A stretch of 64,000 nucleotides of DNA from CAZBDV01 sp964490765 (lineage in GTDB: Bacteria > Cloacimonadota > Cloacimonadia > Cloacimonadales > JAJBBL01): positions 124,001 to 188,000 of the forward strand of contig CAZBDV010000001.1 of NCBI GenBank assembly GCA_964490765.1, written 5' to 3'. The notes below the pieces were generated by a model, which saw only the letters and a list, made by a program, of their open reading frames with translations, was not told the DNA's origin and did not search any database. Shown piece after piece: positions 26,649 through 35,299 of this stretch (positions within the stretch are counted from its first letter, which is position 1; every line of letters begins with the position of its first letter). A program made the translations under genes and the position numbers.

Positions 26649-28556
26649 TTACTTAACTATCATCATCTTGCTTGTATGTTGATAGTTGTCGGTCTGCATA
26701 CGGAGGAAATAGATGCCTGAAGACAAAGGTCTCCCCTGGCTGTCTCTGCCATCCCATGTAATCTGGAATTCACCTTCGGGCTGAACACCATCGACGAATT
26801 TCTTAACCAACTGACCACGTATATTATACACTGCCAATTCCATTCGTCCGGTTTCTCTCATACTAAACTGAATAGTAGCAGCAGGGTTGAAAGGATTCAT
26901 TGGATTTGGATAAGGATTACTCAATGACGTAACATATACAGGATTAGGTATCTCAGGTTCCTGTTCTATTATGACAGTGACGGGACCATGGAATTGATAG
27001 GTTAAATCAAGATCCACAGACTGTAACCAGTAGTAATATGTCTGATCAATAGCGAGATTATCATCAACAAAGCTATAACTATGTGTACTTGAAGTATTCG
27101 TTGCCGGAATTATTGAATTGGTGATTCTTGTAGCTTCATTAGTAGAATTTGTAGTCCCTCGATAGATATGATAACCAATCATATTGGTCTCTGTTTGAGA
27201 AACCCATAACAAGCTGACAGAATCTACATTCAGGATTGTGGCAGTAAAAGATGCCAGTTCAACAGGTAATCCCGGGCAATACTCATATTCAAAGTTTACA
27301 TTACGGAGTGTTGGATATCCTCTGTTTGTTCCCGGTCCATTTGATTCCCAGATCTCATCAAAATCCCATTCTACATAGGTATTGTCAGCATAAGGATAAT
27401 GAGACATCTCTTCAGTAGTTCTGGCATAGCCAGTTACTTCAGGATTATAGGGCCAGTACCACGGGAATTGACCGGGAGATATATCTGCATCCCAGTAGCT
27501 GTTGATCACCTGACCATAGCTATTACCACCAGGAGGACCTCCAGGTCCACCGTATCCAACCAATCCACCGGGATGTTCTGCATCACCTGTACCAACTACA
27601 ATTCCATTACTATAGCAGTTCTCAATTATTCCATTGTTAAGATTCAAGCCTACTAGGGCACCTACATAATCTCCATAAATTGGGGTATCACATACCTTGA
27701 AACTGTTAAGTACATGACCATAATTTACTCCAATAAGACCACCGACTTGATCATTCCCATCGACTAATCCAGTACTGTAGGATTCTTCAATCAAGCTACC
27801 GTAAGCATTCATTCCGATCAAACCACCTACTTTGTCGTTATCGACAACATCACCAGCATTATAGGAACGATATATCCAGCTATATCCAGTTGTTCCTGGC
27901 CAGGGTGCTGTACTGCCTACCAATCCTCCAACACGATCATTACCATAAATATTCACTTCATTATAGCTGTTTTTTATCGCCGAGATAAATTGATCATTGA
28001 CTTTGTGAGTTCCCTGGAGTAGACCAACTAGACCACCTACACTAGAATCCTGAGCAATAATCCAGAAATTCGAACGTTCTGATTCGATATCACCAGAAAC
28101 ACTATAGCAGTTTTCTATTATGGTATTGATAGCGTGTCCAACCAGACCACCAACTTCGCTCGCCGGGGTATTAATATAAATATCAACCAATCCGACATCT
28201 GTGATATGAGCGTTACTCGTAACACCAAATAATCCCTGTGGTCCTAGTACTTCATTGTGAATGAACATTCCGGTAATTTCATTCCCATCGCCATTATATG
28301 AACCTGTGAAGGGATTAGCACTGGTTCCGATTGGTACCCAATTGCTTACTTCACTAATATCGATATTGGCTATTTGAACAAAATGATCGTCAGGATAGTC
28401 TCTGACATTTTCGAGATGTTGTCTGGTTTCGACCTGATAGGGATCAGATAACGTTCCAGCTCCTCCCCTGAATTGAGCATGTAGGCTGAAGACCAGAAAC
28501 ATTGCCAAAAGGGTATGGATAGAAATCAAGATTAACTTACTTTTACCACAATGCAT
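26649..28556 (-). CDS. Secreted GLUG-repeat protein with FlgD-like C-terminal sorting domain
   Basis: 635 residues. Signal peptide 1-28; repeats of the GLUG type (V-G-G-L-V-G, about seven copies between 130 and 340) that form a beta-helix; a Pro/Gly-rich stretch; a fibronectin-type region near 430-530 (PVELASFTA... YHIYRG); then a FlgD-like/type IX-like C-terminal domain (YPNPMNPFNP... YNIRGQLVK... WDGRDSQGRPLSSGIYF). Such proteins are exported to the surface and probably adhere to carbohydrate or cells. ATG at 28556 has AGGAGG. Same C-terminal architecture as the small protein at 1757. Confidence 0.88.
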   Translation of the reverse strand: MHCGKSKLILISIHTLLAMFLVFSLHAQFRGGAGTLSDPYQVETRQHLENVRDYPDDHFVQIANIDISEVSNWVPIGTSANPFTGSYNGDGNEITGMFIHNEVLGPQGLFGVTSNAHITDVGLVDIYINTPASEVGGLVGHAINTIIENCYSVSGDIESERSNFWIIAQDSSVGGLVGLLQGTHKVNDQFISAIKNSYNEVNIYGNDRVGGLVGSTAPWPGTTGYSWIYRSYNAGDVVDNDKVGGLIGMNAYGSLIEESYSTGLVDGNDQVGGLIGVNYGHVLNSFKVCDTPIYGDYVGALVGLNLNNGIIENCYSNGIVVGTGDAEHPGGLVGYGGPGGPPGGNSYGQVINSYWDADISPGQFPWYWPYNPEVTGYARTTEEMSHYPYADNTYVEWDFDEIWESNGPGTNRGYPTLRNVNFEYEYCPGLPVELASFTATILNVDSVSLLWVSQTETNMIGYHIYRGTTNSTNEATRITNSIIPATNTSSTHSYSFVDDNLAIDQTYYYWLQSVDLDLTYQFHGPVTVIIEQEPEIPNPVYVTSLSNPYPNPMNPFNPAATIQFSMRETGRMELAVYNIRGQLVKKFVDGVQPEGEFQITWDGRDSQGRPLSSGIYFLRMQTDNYQHTSKMMIVK

Positions 28557-29228
28557 ATATACCTCCTAAAATTTAAAAAAGCTTGTTACTAAGAGAGCTC
28601 CAGCTCTCACGGTTAACGTAAATGAAAAAAAATCTCTAGAAACCATTTCTCCTCCAGTTTCTAAACTCATTAAAAATCACTTCTATCTCTTGCTCGCAAA
28701 TACAAGTATCTCTCTTCTCGTAGCAATTAGAAACAGCCTTGTATTATTGTCAAGCTTTTTCGATAAATTACGAAACTTTTTTTCAAACATAGAAGTCGTC
28801 TACTGAAATAACGGGCATTTGAAGACATCTATAATACAGTAATATATTTCTGAGTAAACAAAAAATATGCTTGAGTTACCATGTACATTTAATCGTTCAT
28901 TATATTATTTTGCAATATGAGAAAGTATTTAAAGTATGAGCATAAATTATTGTACAGAGATGAGCTTATGTTATCACGAATCTCGTTAGGTGTCTCACTG
29001 CTTTGGCTAAGATTTTAGGAAATTTTTGACTGATAATCAGAGCTTCAGTCAACCAGGAGACAGCCATCGTAACTTGTTGGTTATTCTGCTGTTACAAAAC
29101 TCTCGAATCTGATGACTGTCTGGAATTAGCTCTATTAAGGAAAAAAAAGTAACAGAGATCGATTTTTTGATTGACAAAGTTATCACTATCTTGAAGTTAG
29201 AAATGTACTCAAAAAATGAGGAGGTATT
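28557..29228. other. 672-bp AT-rich intergenic region
   Basis: Divergent gap between the GLUG gene and HU. Contains a GAGAGCT-CC-AGCTCTC hairpin at 28593-28608 in the GLUG leader and a pair of hairpins at 29026-29123 ahead of HU. No DnaA box (TTATNCACA) was seen by eye, so no support for an origin, though dnaN and recF follow. A TTGACA at 29171-29176 precedes HU but lacks a good -10. No coding signal. Confidence 0.5.
29026..29123 (+). other. Two adjacent hairpins in the HU leader (structured RNA candidate)
   Basis: First, TTGACTGA (29026-29033) and TCAGTCAA (29045-29052) form a perfect 8-bp stem with an 11-base loop. It abuts a larger imperfect hairpin: CCAGGAGACAGCCATC (29053-29068) with GATGACTGTCTGG (29111-29123), enclosing an inner GTAAC/GTTAC stem (29069-29073, 29091-29095). 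It begins 203 bases before the HU start. Could be a leader RNA or chance; no known family recognised. Confidence 0.3.
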
Positions 29229-29501
29229 ATGAAACGAGAAGAATTGTTAGCTAAGATGGCAGCAGATGCTGGTATCACCAAGAAAGCTGCAGGGGCAGCA
29301 TTAAATTCCTTCATGGAAGGAGTAATGACTTCATTGAAGAAAGGTCAGAAAGTAGCCTTTGTCGGTTTTGGAACATTTGATGTCAGCAAGCGCAAAGCTC
29401 GTAATGGGATCAATCCTCAAACACGCAAAAAGATTAAGATTCCGGCAAGAAAGGTCCCCGTTTTCAGAGCAGGAAAAAAACTGAAGGACATAGTTAAGTA
29501 G
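29229..29501 (+). CDS. hup: HU family DNA-binding protein
   Basis: 90 residues, family size. N-terminal helices with KREELLAKMAADAGITKKAA, GFGTFDVSKRKARNGINPQTRKKIKIPARKVPVFRAGKKLK, the DNA-clamping arm with its proline (NPQT). GAGGAGG 5 bases before the ATG, and a good terminator after. Compacts the nucleoid. Monocistronic, but placed just before dnaN. Confidence 0.95.
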   Translation: MKREELLAKMAADAGITKKAAGAALNSFMEGVMTSLKKGQKVAFVGFGTFDVSKRKARNGINPQTRKKIKIPARKVPVFRAGKKLKDIVK

Positions 29502-29518
29502 TTTCTATCACGGAGAAG

Positions 29519-29552
29519 AAAAGCAAGGGTGTCTAACTCTTGCTTTTCTTTT
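29519..29552 (+). terminator. Terminator after HU gene
   Basis: AAAAGCAAG pairs with CTTGCTTTT around an 11-base loop, then T-rich CTTTTATCTT. Confidence 0.8.
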
Positions 29553-29593
29553 ATCTTAATTAACGACAAAATTATAAAAAGAGGATAAATATC

Positions 29594-30727
29594 ATGCGTT
29601 TTACGATAGAAAGAACTCAATTGCTTTCCAATATCCAGCATTTACAGGGTATTGTACCTACCAAGAATATTACTCCGATATTGACGAATTTTTTGATTGA
29701 AGCTGACGCAGAGAAGAATCAACTTCGTATTACAACTACAGATTTGGAGATTACGGTTGTAGTAAAGATAGCAGCCCAGGTAGCGGAAAGTGGTAAAGTT
29801 GCAGTGATGGCCAGGAATTTAACTGATATAGTAAACTCCCTGGAAGATAAACCGATTAACTTTTATCAGGAGAACGAATATTTAAAAATACGCTGCAGTC
29901 ATTCCAGTTTTTCTTTACTTTGTGCTGATTACATGCAGTTCCCTCAAGTGCCTGAGATCGATCTGGAAAAGGCGTTTACCGTTTCAGCACCCTTGCTGGC
30001 CAAGATGGTCAATATTAGCAGTATAGCTGTATTGCAGGAGGTAACACGTCCGATTTTTACCGGTATTTATTGGCGAATCACTCCCGACTCTCAGACTATG
30101 GTTGCCACAGATGGTAAAAAGATAGTTGAGGTGAAGAAGGAGCACAGTATCGTTCTAGCCGAGAACTTGGAACATGTCATACCGACTAAAGGACTATTTT
30201 TCCTTGAAAAGGTTATAGACGAGAAGAATCCTGATTTGAAGGTACTCTTTGAAGCTAATCGCATTATCTTCGGATACGGCAATTATATTCTAATCTCTCA
30301 GATCATACCTGGAAGATTTCCCGACTATGAGAAGGTACTAAAAGTAGATAACAAAAATGTACTGACAATGGACAAGGCAACACTAAGACAGGCGGTAAAA
30401 AGAGTTTCACTCCTTGCTTCGGAAGAGTTTTTCCGTATAAAATTCGATATTTCTGCTGAGAAAATAACCCTTTATTCAGTAAATTCTGAGATGGGTGATG
30501 CAACAGAAGTAATCGAAGATCATCAATATTCCGGTCCTGCTTTTTCCATAGCTTTCAATTATAAATATATATTGTCAGTACTGAATGTTCTAGAATCGGA
30601 GAAGGTAAGGATTACTTTCGGAGAACCGGAAGGTGGCTTTATCAACAATCAGGTGATTCTATACAATGAGCCAGAGCCCAAAGACTATCATCCGGTATTT
30701 CTCTTGATGCCGTTGAGATTAAAATAA
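29594..30727 (+). CDS. dnaN: DNA polymerase III beta sliding clamp
   Basis: 377 residues, three clamp domains. Recognised by TPILTNFLIEA, TDLEITV in domain 1, ATDGKKI in domain 2, and the C-terminal FLLMPLRLK, a standard clamp ending (M-P-x-R-x). It encircles DNA and tethers polymerase. AGAGGA in the leader; recF begins right after the stop, the canonical dnaN-recF order. dnaA is not in the window. Confidence 0.95.
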   Translation: MRFTIERTQLLSNIQHLQGIVPTKNITPILTNFLIEADAEKNQLRITTTDLEITVVVKIAAQVAESGKVAVMARNLTDIVNSLEDKPINFYQENEYLKIRCSHSSFSLLCADYMQFPQVPEIDLEKAFTVSAPLLAKMVNISSIAVLQEVTRPIFTGIYWRITPDSQTMVATDGKKIVEVKKEHSIVLAENLEHVIPTKGLFFLEKVIDEKNPDLKVLFEANRIIFGYGNYILISQIIPGRFPDYEKVLKVDNKNVLTMDKATLRQAVKRVSLLASEEFFRIKFDISAEKITLYSVNSEMGDATEVIEDHQYSGPAFSIAFNYKYILSVLNVLESEKVRITFGEPEGGFINNQVILYNEPEPKDYHPVFLLMPLRLK

Positions 30728-30728
30728 G

Positions 30729-31805
30729 TTGGTTATAAAATCGATAAAATTAACCGATTTTCGCAATTTTTCCCACCTAAATCTAGATTTTGATGATAAA
30801 GGGAGTGTTTTTTACGGCAAGAACGGAATAGGGAAAACCAATCTTCTGGAAGCTATCTCTTATTGTGCATACGGTAAGTCGCTTAGATCGTTAACCGATA
30901 TTGATCTTATCAGGGTAAATCAGCCATTTTTTCAGATCAGAGCAGTATTCATATACAAGGGGAAGAAGTTTCTATTAGAAGCTGCTCTGGACAGAAAAGG
31001 CCGTAAGCTGATAAAGGTTAATAATTCACGTTTAGCAAGGGTAAGCGAGCTCTACAAATATTTGAAGATTGTCTATTTTTCTCAGGATGATATAAATCTC
31101 ATTGAAGGACCACCGAAAGCCAGGCGACAATTTTTCGACATGGCAATATCTCAGACTGAATATGCCTACATCGATCTCTTAAAGCGCTATTATCAGTTAT
31201 TGAAGCAACGCAATGCCCTGTTAAAGACAGAATATTCGTCAACTGAGAAGCAGGCTTGGGACACTAGGTTAACGGATGTCGCAGTGAAAATTATCGATAT
31301 GCGAATCTCATATCTTACGAGTTTAAACAGAGGCTTACAGAAACATTACGAGAGTATCGGTTATACCTCTGAAGAAGTAGAGATAAGAAGCAACTTCTCT
31401 TTTCCCTATAGCTCTGATAAAGATCTCCTCGTGGTGTTCCGGTCAGAGATGCAAAGATTAGAAGAGGACGAAAGACGTTATCAGAGAACACTTCTTGGCC
31501 CCCATCTCGATGATTATCAATTTATCCTCAACAAAAGTAGTATTAATCGTTTTGGTTCTCATGGCCAGAAACGATGTCTTGCAATAGCAGTGAAACTATC
31601 TCTCGCTTCATTGATCAGTTCATCGGATCCAACGATACTGATCTTTGATGATGTCCTTGCAGATCTTGATGAACAGAGGGCAAAATCAATAATCGAATCA
31701 CTGGGGAGTAACAATCAGATTTTCATTGCTACTCCTACCCCATCTCTTTATAAAAGCATGGATTTACCCTTTATCGATATCGCGCAAATCGGTGACAGAA
31801 CATGA
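30729..31805 (+). CDS. recF: DNA replication and repair protein RecF
   Basis: 358 residues. Walker A GKNGIGKTNLLEAI, the GPPKARRQFFD segment and HGQKRCLAIAVKLS ABC-type signature, then Walker B ILIFDDVLADLDEQR. It loads RecA at gaps through RecOR. The likely start is a TTG at 30729, one base after the dnaN stop; no clear Shine-Dalgarno, so translation is probably coupled. Overlaps the next gene by ATGA. Confidence 0.92.
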   Translation: MVIKSIKLTDFRNFSHLNLDFDDKGSVFYGKNGIGKTNLLEAISYCAYGKSLRSLTDIDLIRVNQPFFQIRAVFIYKGKKFLLEAALDRKGRKLIKVNNSRLARVSELYKYLKIVYFSQDDINLIEGPPKARRQFFDMAISQTEYAYIDLLKRYYQLLKQRNALLKTEYSSTEKQAWDTRLTDVAVKIIDMRISYLTSLNRGLQKHYESIGYTSEEVEIRSNFSFPYSSDKDLLVVFRSEMQRLEEDERRYQRTLLGPHLDDYQFILNKSSINRFGSHGQKRCLAIAVKLSLASLISSSDPTILIFDDVLADLDEQRAKSIIESLGSNNQIFIATPTPSLYKSMDLPFIDIAQIGDRT

Positions 31806-33034
31806 GTTTAAACAAGAGTGTTTTTGGCTGGGTGATGTATGATTTCGCCAATTCATCATTCACCACAATTATCGTCAGTGTGATATACAGTGTATATTTC
31901 CGGAATGTTGTAGTAGGCTCAGAAGAGTTAGGTACAGCTCTCTGGGGTAGAGCAGTCAGTATCTCAATGCTCATGGTCGGTATATCTGCTCCGGTTTTTG
32001 GTGCTATTGCCGACTATTCAAGATCGAAGAAAAAATTTCTTTTTATCAATACCTATATCTGTGTACTTTTCACTAGCCTGCTTTATTTTGTATCCGAAGG
32101 TGATATCTTTAAAGGGATGTTCTTTTTTATCATTGCCAACTTCGGTTACAACAGTGCAAATGTCTTCTATAACTCATTTTTACCTGAAATTACTGAACGT
32201 TCCAATATGGGCAAAGTCTCAGGATGGGGCTGGGGAGTAGGATATGTAGGGGGATTACTATCTCTCTTTCTCGCACTATATTTGGTAGAAATTGATATCA
32301 GGTTGGTATATCCAGCAATTGGGTTATTTTTCGGAATATTTGCTCTCTTTACCTTCTTCTGGTTGAGAGAATTCCAGAGACCATCGAAACGGACTAATTA
32401 TTTGAAGGTTGCTTATAACCGTATAAGTTATACTTGGAAGAATATCAGCCGTTTTAAACAACTGAGCCGCTTTATTGTGAGTTACTTCATCTATAACGAT
32501 GGTATTATTGTAGTAATCAGTTTTGCTGCTATCTACGGAGCAACCAGGTTCGGGATGTCACCACAACAGATGATTATTTACTTTATCATCGCTCAATTGA
32601 CTTCTATACTAGGGGCCTTTTCTTTCGGATATATTCTGGATCGCATTGGGTGTAAAAAGACAATTACGATTACACTCCTTATCTGGATAGTTGTAGTTTT
32701 AGGTGCTTTCTTCTCTCGCGACGTCACGGATTACTATTTTGTGGGAGTCCTGGCCGGTATAGCTATTGGTTCCAGTCAATCAAGCAGTAGAACCATGCTT
32801 GCACTCTTGACCCCGTCGCTCAAGATGACAGAATTCTTTGGATTCTATGCATTGACAGGAAAACTCGCTTCGATTTTTGGACCTCTTGTTTATGGAGAGA
32901 TAGCGAGGATAACAGGCTCTCAACGCTGGTCATTGATAGCTATAATGTTCTTTTTTATAACAGGCGGAATAATCTTACAGACGGTAAACGAAACTGCTGG
33001 AAGGAGAGTTGCTGAAGATTGGAAAGAAGATTGA
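31802..33034 (+). CDS. MFS transporter, UMF1 / Atg22-like
   Basis: 410 residues with 11-12 predicted TMs. The family opening F-G-W-x-x-Y-D-F-A-N-S (FGWVMYDFANSSFTT), the inner GWGWGVGYVGGLLSL and the loop DRIGCKKT are characteristic of the UMF1/vacuole effluxer-like group. The substrate is unknown; amino acid efflux is known for the yeast homologue. Starts within the recF stop codon (ATGA). Ends 21 bases from a convergent gene. Confidence 0.85.
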   Translation: MSLNKSVFGWVMYDFANSSFTTIIVSVIYSVYFRNVVVGSEELGTALWGRAVSISMLMVGISAPVFGAIADYSRSKKKFLFINTYICVLFTSLLYFVSEGDIFKGMFFFIIANFGYNSANVFYNSFLPEITERSNMGKVSGWGWGVGYVGGLLSLFLALYLVEIDIRLVYPAIGLFFGIFALFTFFWLREFQRPSKRTNYLKVAYNRISYTWKNISRFKQLSRFIVSYFIYNDGIIVVISFAAIYGATRFGMSPQQMIIYFIIAQLTSILGAFSFGYILDRIGCKKTITITLLIWIVVVLGAFFSRDVTDYYFVGVLAGIAIGSSQSSSRTMLALLTPSLKMTEFFGFYALTGKLASIFGPLVYGEIARITGSQRWSLIAIMFFFITGGIILQTVNETAGRRVAEDWKED

Positions 33035-33054
33035 ACATTATCTTCGTATGATTT

Positions 33055-33882
33055 TTATATCTTCTCTAACCACAAATTAACTGCTTCAGAGAATCCATCT
33101 GATTCATTAGCTGCTACTGTTTGATATCGTTTTTTCAATTCTTCAGGAGCATTTTCAACGACAAAGCTACTAGCAGACAGGTCCAGCATATCTACATCGT
33201 TAAAATCGTTACCGATCACCATACAGTCCTGTTGTTTGCAGTTTAATATCGCAGCCAGATAATCTGTTGCATGGCCTTTTGAAACCTCAGGTGCATAAAT
33301 CTCCAGCCAGAGTGAACTATTCAGCAAGGGTGAGGTTGTTTTGATTATTGAGAGCATAAGATCTTTACTTCTCACAAATTCATTGATCACAGTAAATTTA
33401 CTGGAAGGGAGAATCGATAGAAACTGAGTTGAAGGTAGATGTACATGTGCTGAGTAATTGAATGGCTGAGCAAACGGATTATATAGTTCCAACCGTTGTT
33501 GAAAATCGGGTGGTGTACCATTCCCTTCGTAATAGTAGAAAAAATGACTCTCCGGTATCTCCCGGTGGAGCATGAAATTGATCTTATTCTCGATCAGGAT
33601 CTCAGCATACTCCCTTACAGTTTTTTTGGGGATATTACGTGCCAGCAGCAATTCCTTCTTTTCCCAGTTCATAATTCCTGCACCGGTAGAGAATATCAGG
33701 TAATCGATTGGGAAATCATCACCCAGGACTTTTCTTGCAGAGTATAGAGAACGACCTGTGACTACAACTCTGACAACTCTTCTATTCCCCAGATACACTA
33801 GTGTATCGTAATTCTTCCTGCTCAGTTTCCACTCATTGTCGAGTAGAGTTCCATCAAGGTCAGTAAAAACTATACTTCCCAT
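33055..33882 (-). CDS. Cof-type HAD hydrolase
   Basis: 275 residues. HAD motif I FTDLDGTLLD, motif II VVTGRS, motif III lysine in PEVSKGHATDYL, and motif IV GNDFNDVDML, with a C2-type cap between II and III. Sugar-phosphate or flavin phosphatase activity is typical. ATG at 33882 has GGGTGAT as ribosome site; the in-frame GTG at 33891 does not. Monocistronic. Confidence 0.9.
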   Translation of the reverse strand: MGSIVFTDLDGTLLDNEWKLSRKNYDTLVYLGNRRVVRVVVTGRSLYSARKVLGDDFPIDYLIFSTGAGIMNWEKKELLLARNIPKKTVREYAEILIENKINFMLHREIPESHFFYYYEGNGTPPDFQQRLELYNPFAQPFNYSAHVHLPSTQFLSILPSSKFTVINEFVRSKDLMLSIIKTTSPLLNSSLWLEIYAPEVSKGHATDYLAAILNCKQQDCMVIGNDFNDVDMLDLSASSFVVENAPEELKKRYQTVAANESDGFSEAVNLWLEKI

Positions 33883-34027
33883 ATTTATCACCCGAATTTT
33901 TTATACTCTGCAAACAACCTGTCAACTGTTAGTCCTGTCAAGCACCATTTTATCTAATCCTGCAGAGAAATGTTAACCGCCAGTAAGTATCTATAATCAA
34001 TATAATTATTCAGTCCCGGGAAACTTA

Positions 34028-34056
34028 TTGACATAGAAAATACAGCATAGGATAAT
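34028..34056 (+). promoter_or_regulatory. Sigma70 promoter for small membrane protein
   Basis: TTGACA (34028-34033), a 17-base spacer and GATAAT (34051-34056); the gene begins 75 bases further with AGGAGG. Confidence 0.65.
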
Positions 34057-34130
34057 ATGTTGAATATCATATAGAAATAAATGATGACTTCAAGTTCGAG
34101 CGCAGAAAACTGCAATCTACAGGAGGTAAA

Positions 34131-34328
34131 ATGATGAGCAAAAATCTAAAGACACGTGTGAAAGAAGGTCTTTATCAACTCATCCTCTCTATCTGTCTTC
34201 TAATTTTGATCGCAATCATCAGATCTTACGAATCTGACGATATTCTAACATTGATACGCTGGGTATTAATTATTATTTTCTTAATTCTGGCTTATAATTT
34301 ATACCGCTGGTTGACAAAAGATGAATAG
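34131..34328 (+). CDS. Small two-TM membrane protein
   Basis: 65 residues: a basic N-terminus (KNLKTRVKEG), TM1 (about 14-30), a short loop with ESDD, TM2 (about 41-58) and a charged tail TKDE. No family recognised. It has its own consensus promoter and AGGAGG, so it is probably well expressed. The ATG at 34134, one codon on, is equally plausible. Function unknown. Confidence 0.75.
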   Translation: MMSKNLKTRVKEGLYQLILSICLLILIAIIRSYESDDILTLIRWVLIIIFLILAYNLYRWLTKDE

Positions 34329-34456
34329 TCAGGTCATTCACTCAAATCATAGCTTACTTACTGATTGAAGTCCATCTGGTATGAAGGTTAAAGTCAAAAG
34401 ATGATTGACAAAATCGTCTCTGATATATTGATGAACAAAAATCTTAAGGACTGTCT

Positions 34457-35278
34457 ATGTACTATCGTAATGAATTACAGAGAATATTGAAAGATGAGAA
34501 GAATATAGTCAACCGGATGTACATGAATGAGATTTCTCTTCAGCTCCGCAAACTGGAGAAGTCTCTGGCGAAGTCACCGGAAGAAGAGGATTATTTTCCG
34601 GTTGTTGCTGCAACAACGACCAACTTTACCAAGCATCTGGAGAACCCCAAATATCAATATAATCGGAACACAAAAAATGGCTTTCGCAAAAACTCTGTGA
34701 TTCTCTCTGCTCTCTATCTGGATGATCTTATAAATTCCTTGTTTGCCAATCAGAAGATATTGAGCAACAAGGGGGTAGTTTGGGGTCGGCAATCTTTCAG
34801 TATGAATCTGACCTTCAATCCTTATAATCTCAGTATCATGGAGAAAGATCTCTGCTTTGACTATAAACAATCCCCCACTCTACTACAATTGACCCAGAAG
34901 ATCGATTTTCAGTTTCGCGTCAGTGGTAGGAAGACTTATCAGAAATTTGAGATAACCTTTCCTCTTCTTATCTTCCATACCTGTAAGAACCTTTATGATG
35001 AAGACCTAATTAAGATCGAGCACTATGCAAATAAGGCACATGGAAGTTTGAACAAATCTCGAACCTTCGTCATCTGTGAATCTATTGATCCCAATGTTCT
35101 CCCGGAGGTCAAGTGTTCTTATATCGACACACTCTTCATTTTAAGGAAACAAAAAGTTGGTGGTAACAACGAAATTTCAGCTGAGGTTTTAAGAGCGATA
35201 TACGACAAGATCAATGAGTATTTATATTTAGGTGAGAGCGAGATCGAACTATTTGAGAGAACCGGTTACATAACATAA
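34457..35278 (+). CDS. Hypothetical protein, possibly Bpu10I-like nuclease fold
   Basis: 273 residues, no TM or signal peptide. The second half has the layout I associate with Bpu10I-family restriction endonucleases: a hydrophobic strand with P-L-L-I leading to C-K-x-L-Y-D-E-D (CK at 176-177), a helix, a strand FVICESID, then an I-D-T-L-F-I-L-R-K segment. In that family a glutamate precedes C-K; here it is Thr175, so the active site may be altered. No methyltransferase nearby. The match is from memory of the family pattern, not a search. Starts after a gap and without a strong ribosome site. Confidence 0.4.
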   Translation: MYYRNELQRILKDEKNIVNRMYMNEISLQLRKLEKSLAKSPEEEDYFPVVAATTTNFTKHLENPKYQYNRNTKNGFRKNSVILSALYLDDLINSLFANQKILSNKGVVWGRQSFSMNLTFNPYNLSIMEKDLCFDYKQSPTLLQLTQKIDFQFRVSGRKTYQKFEITFPLLIFHTCKNLYDEDLIKIEHYANKAHGSLNKSRTFVICESIDPNVLPEVKCSYIDTLFILRKQKVGGNNEISAEVLRAIYDKINEYLYLGESEIELFERTGYIT

Positions 35279-35299
35279 ACAAATACGAGGAGTAATGAA

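Noticed and set aside
28557..29228. Possible replication origin upstream of HU-dnaN-recF
   Set aside because: No DnaA box cluster seen and no dnaA gene; dnaN-recF order alone is not enough.
34457..35278. Restriction-modification system
   Set aside because: No methyltransferase or specificity gene within reach; the protein is described as an orphan only.
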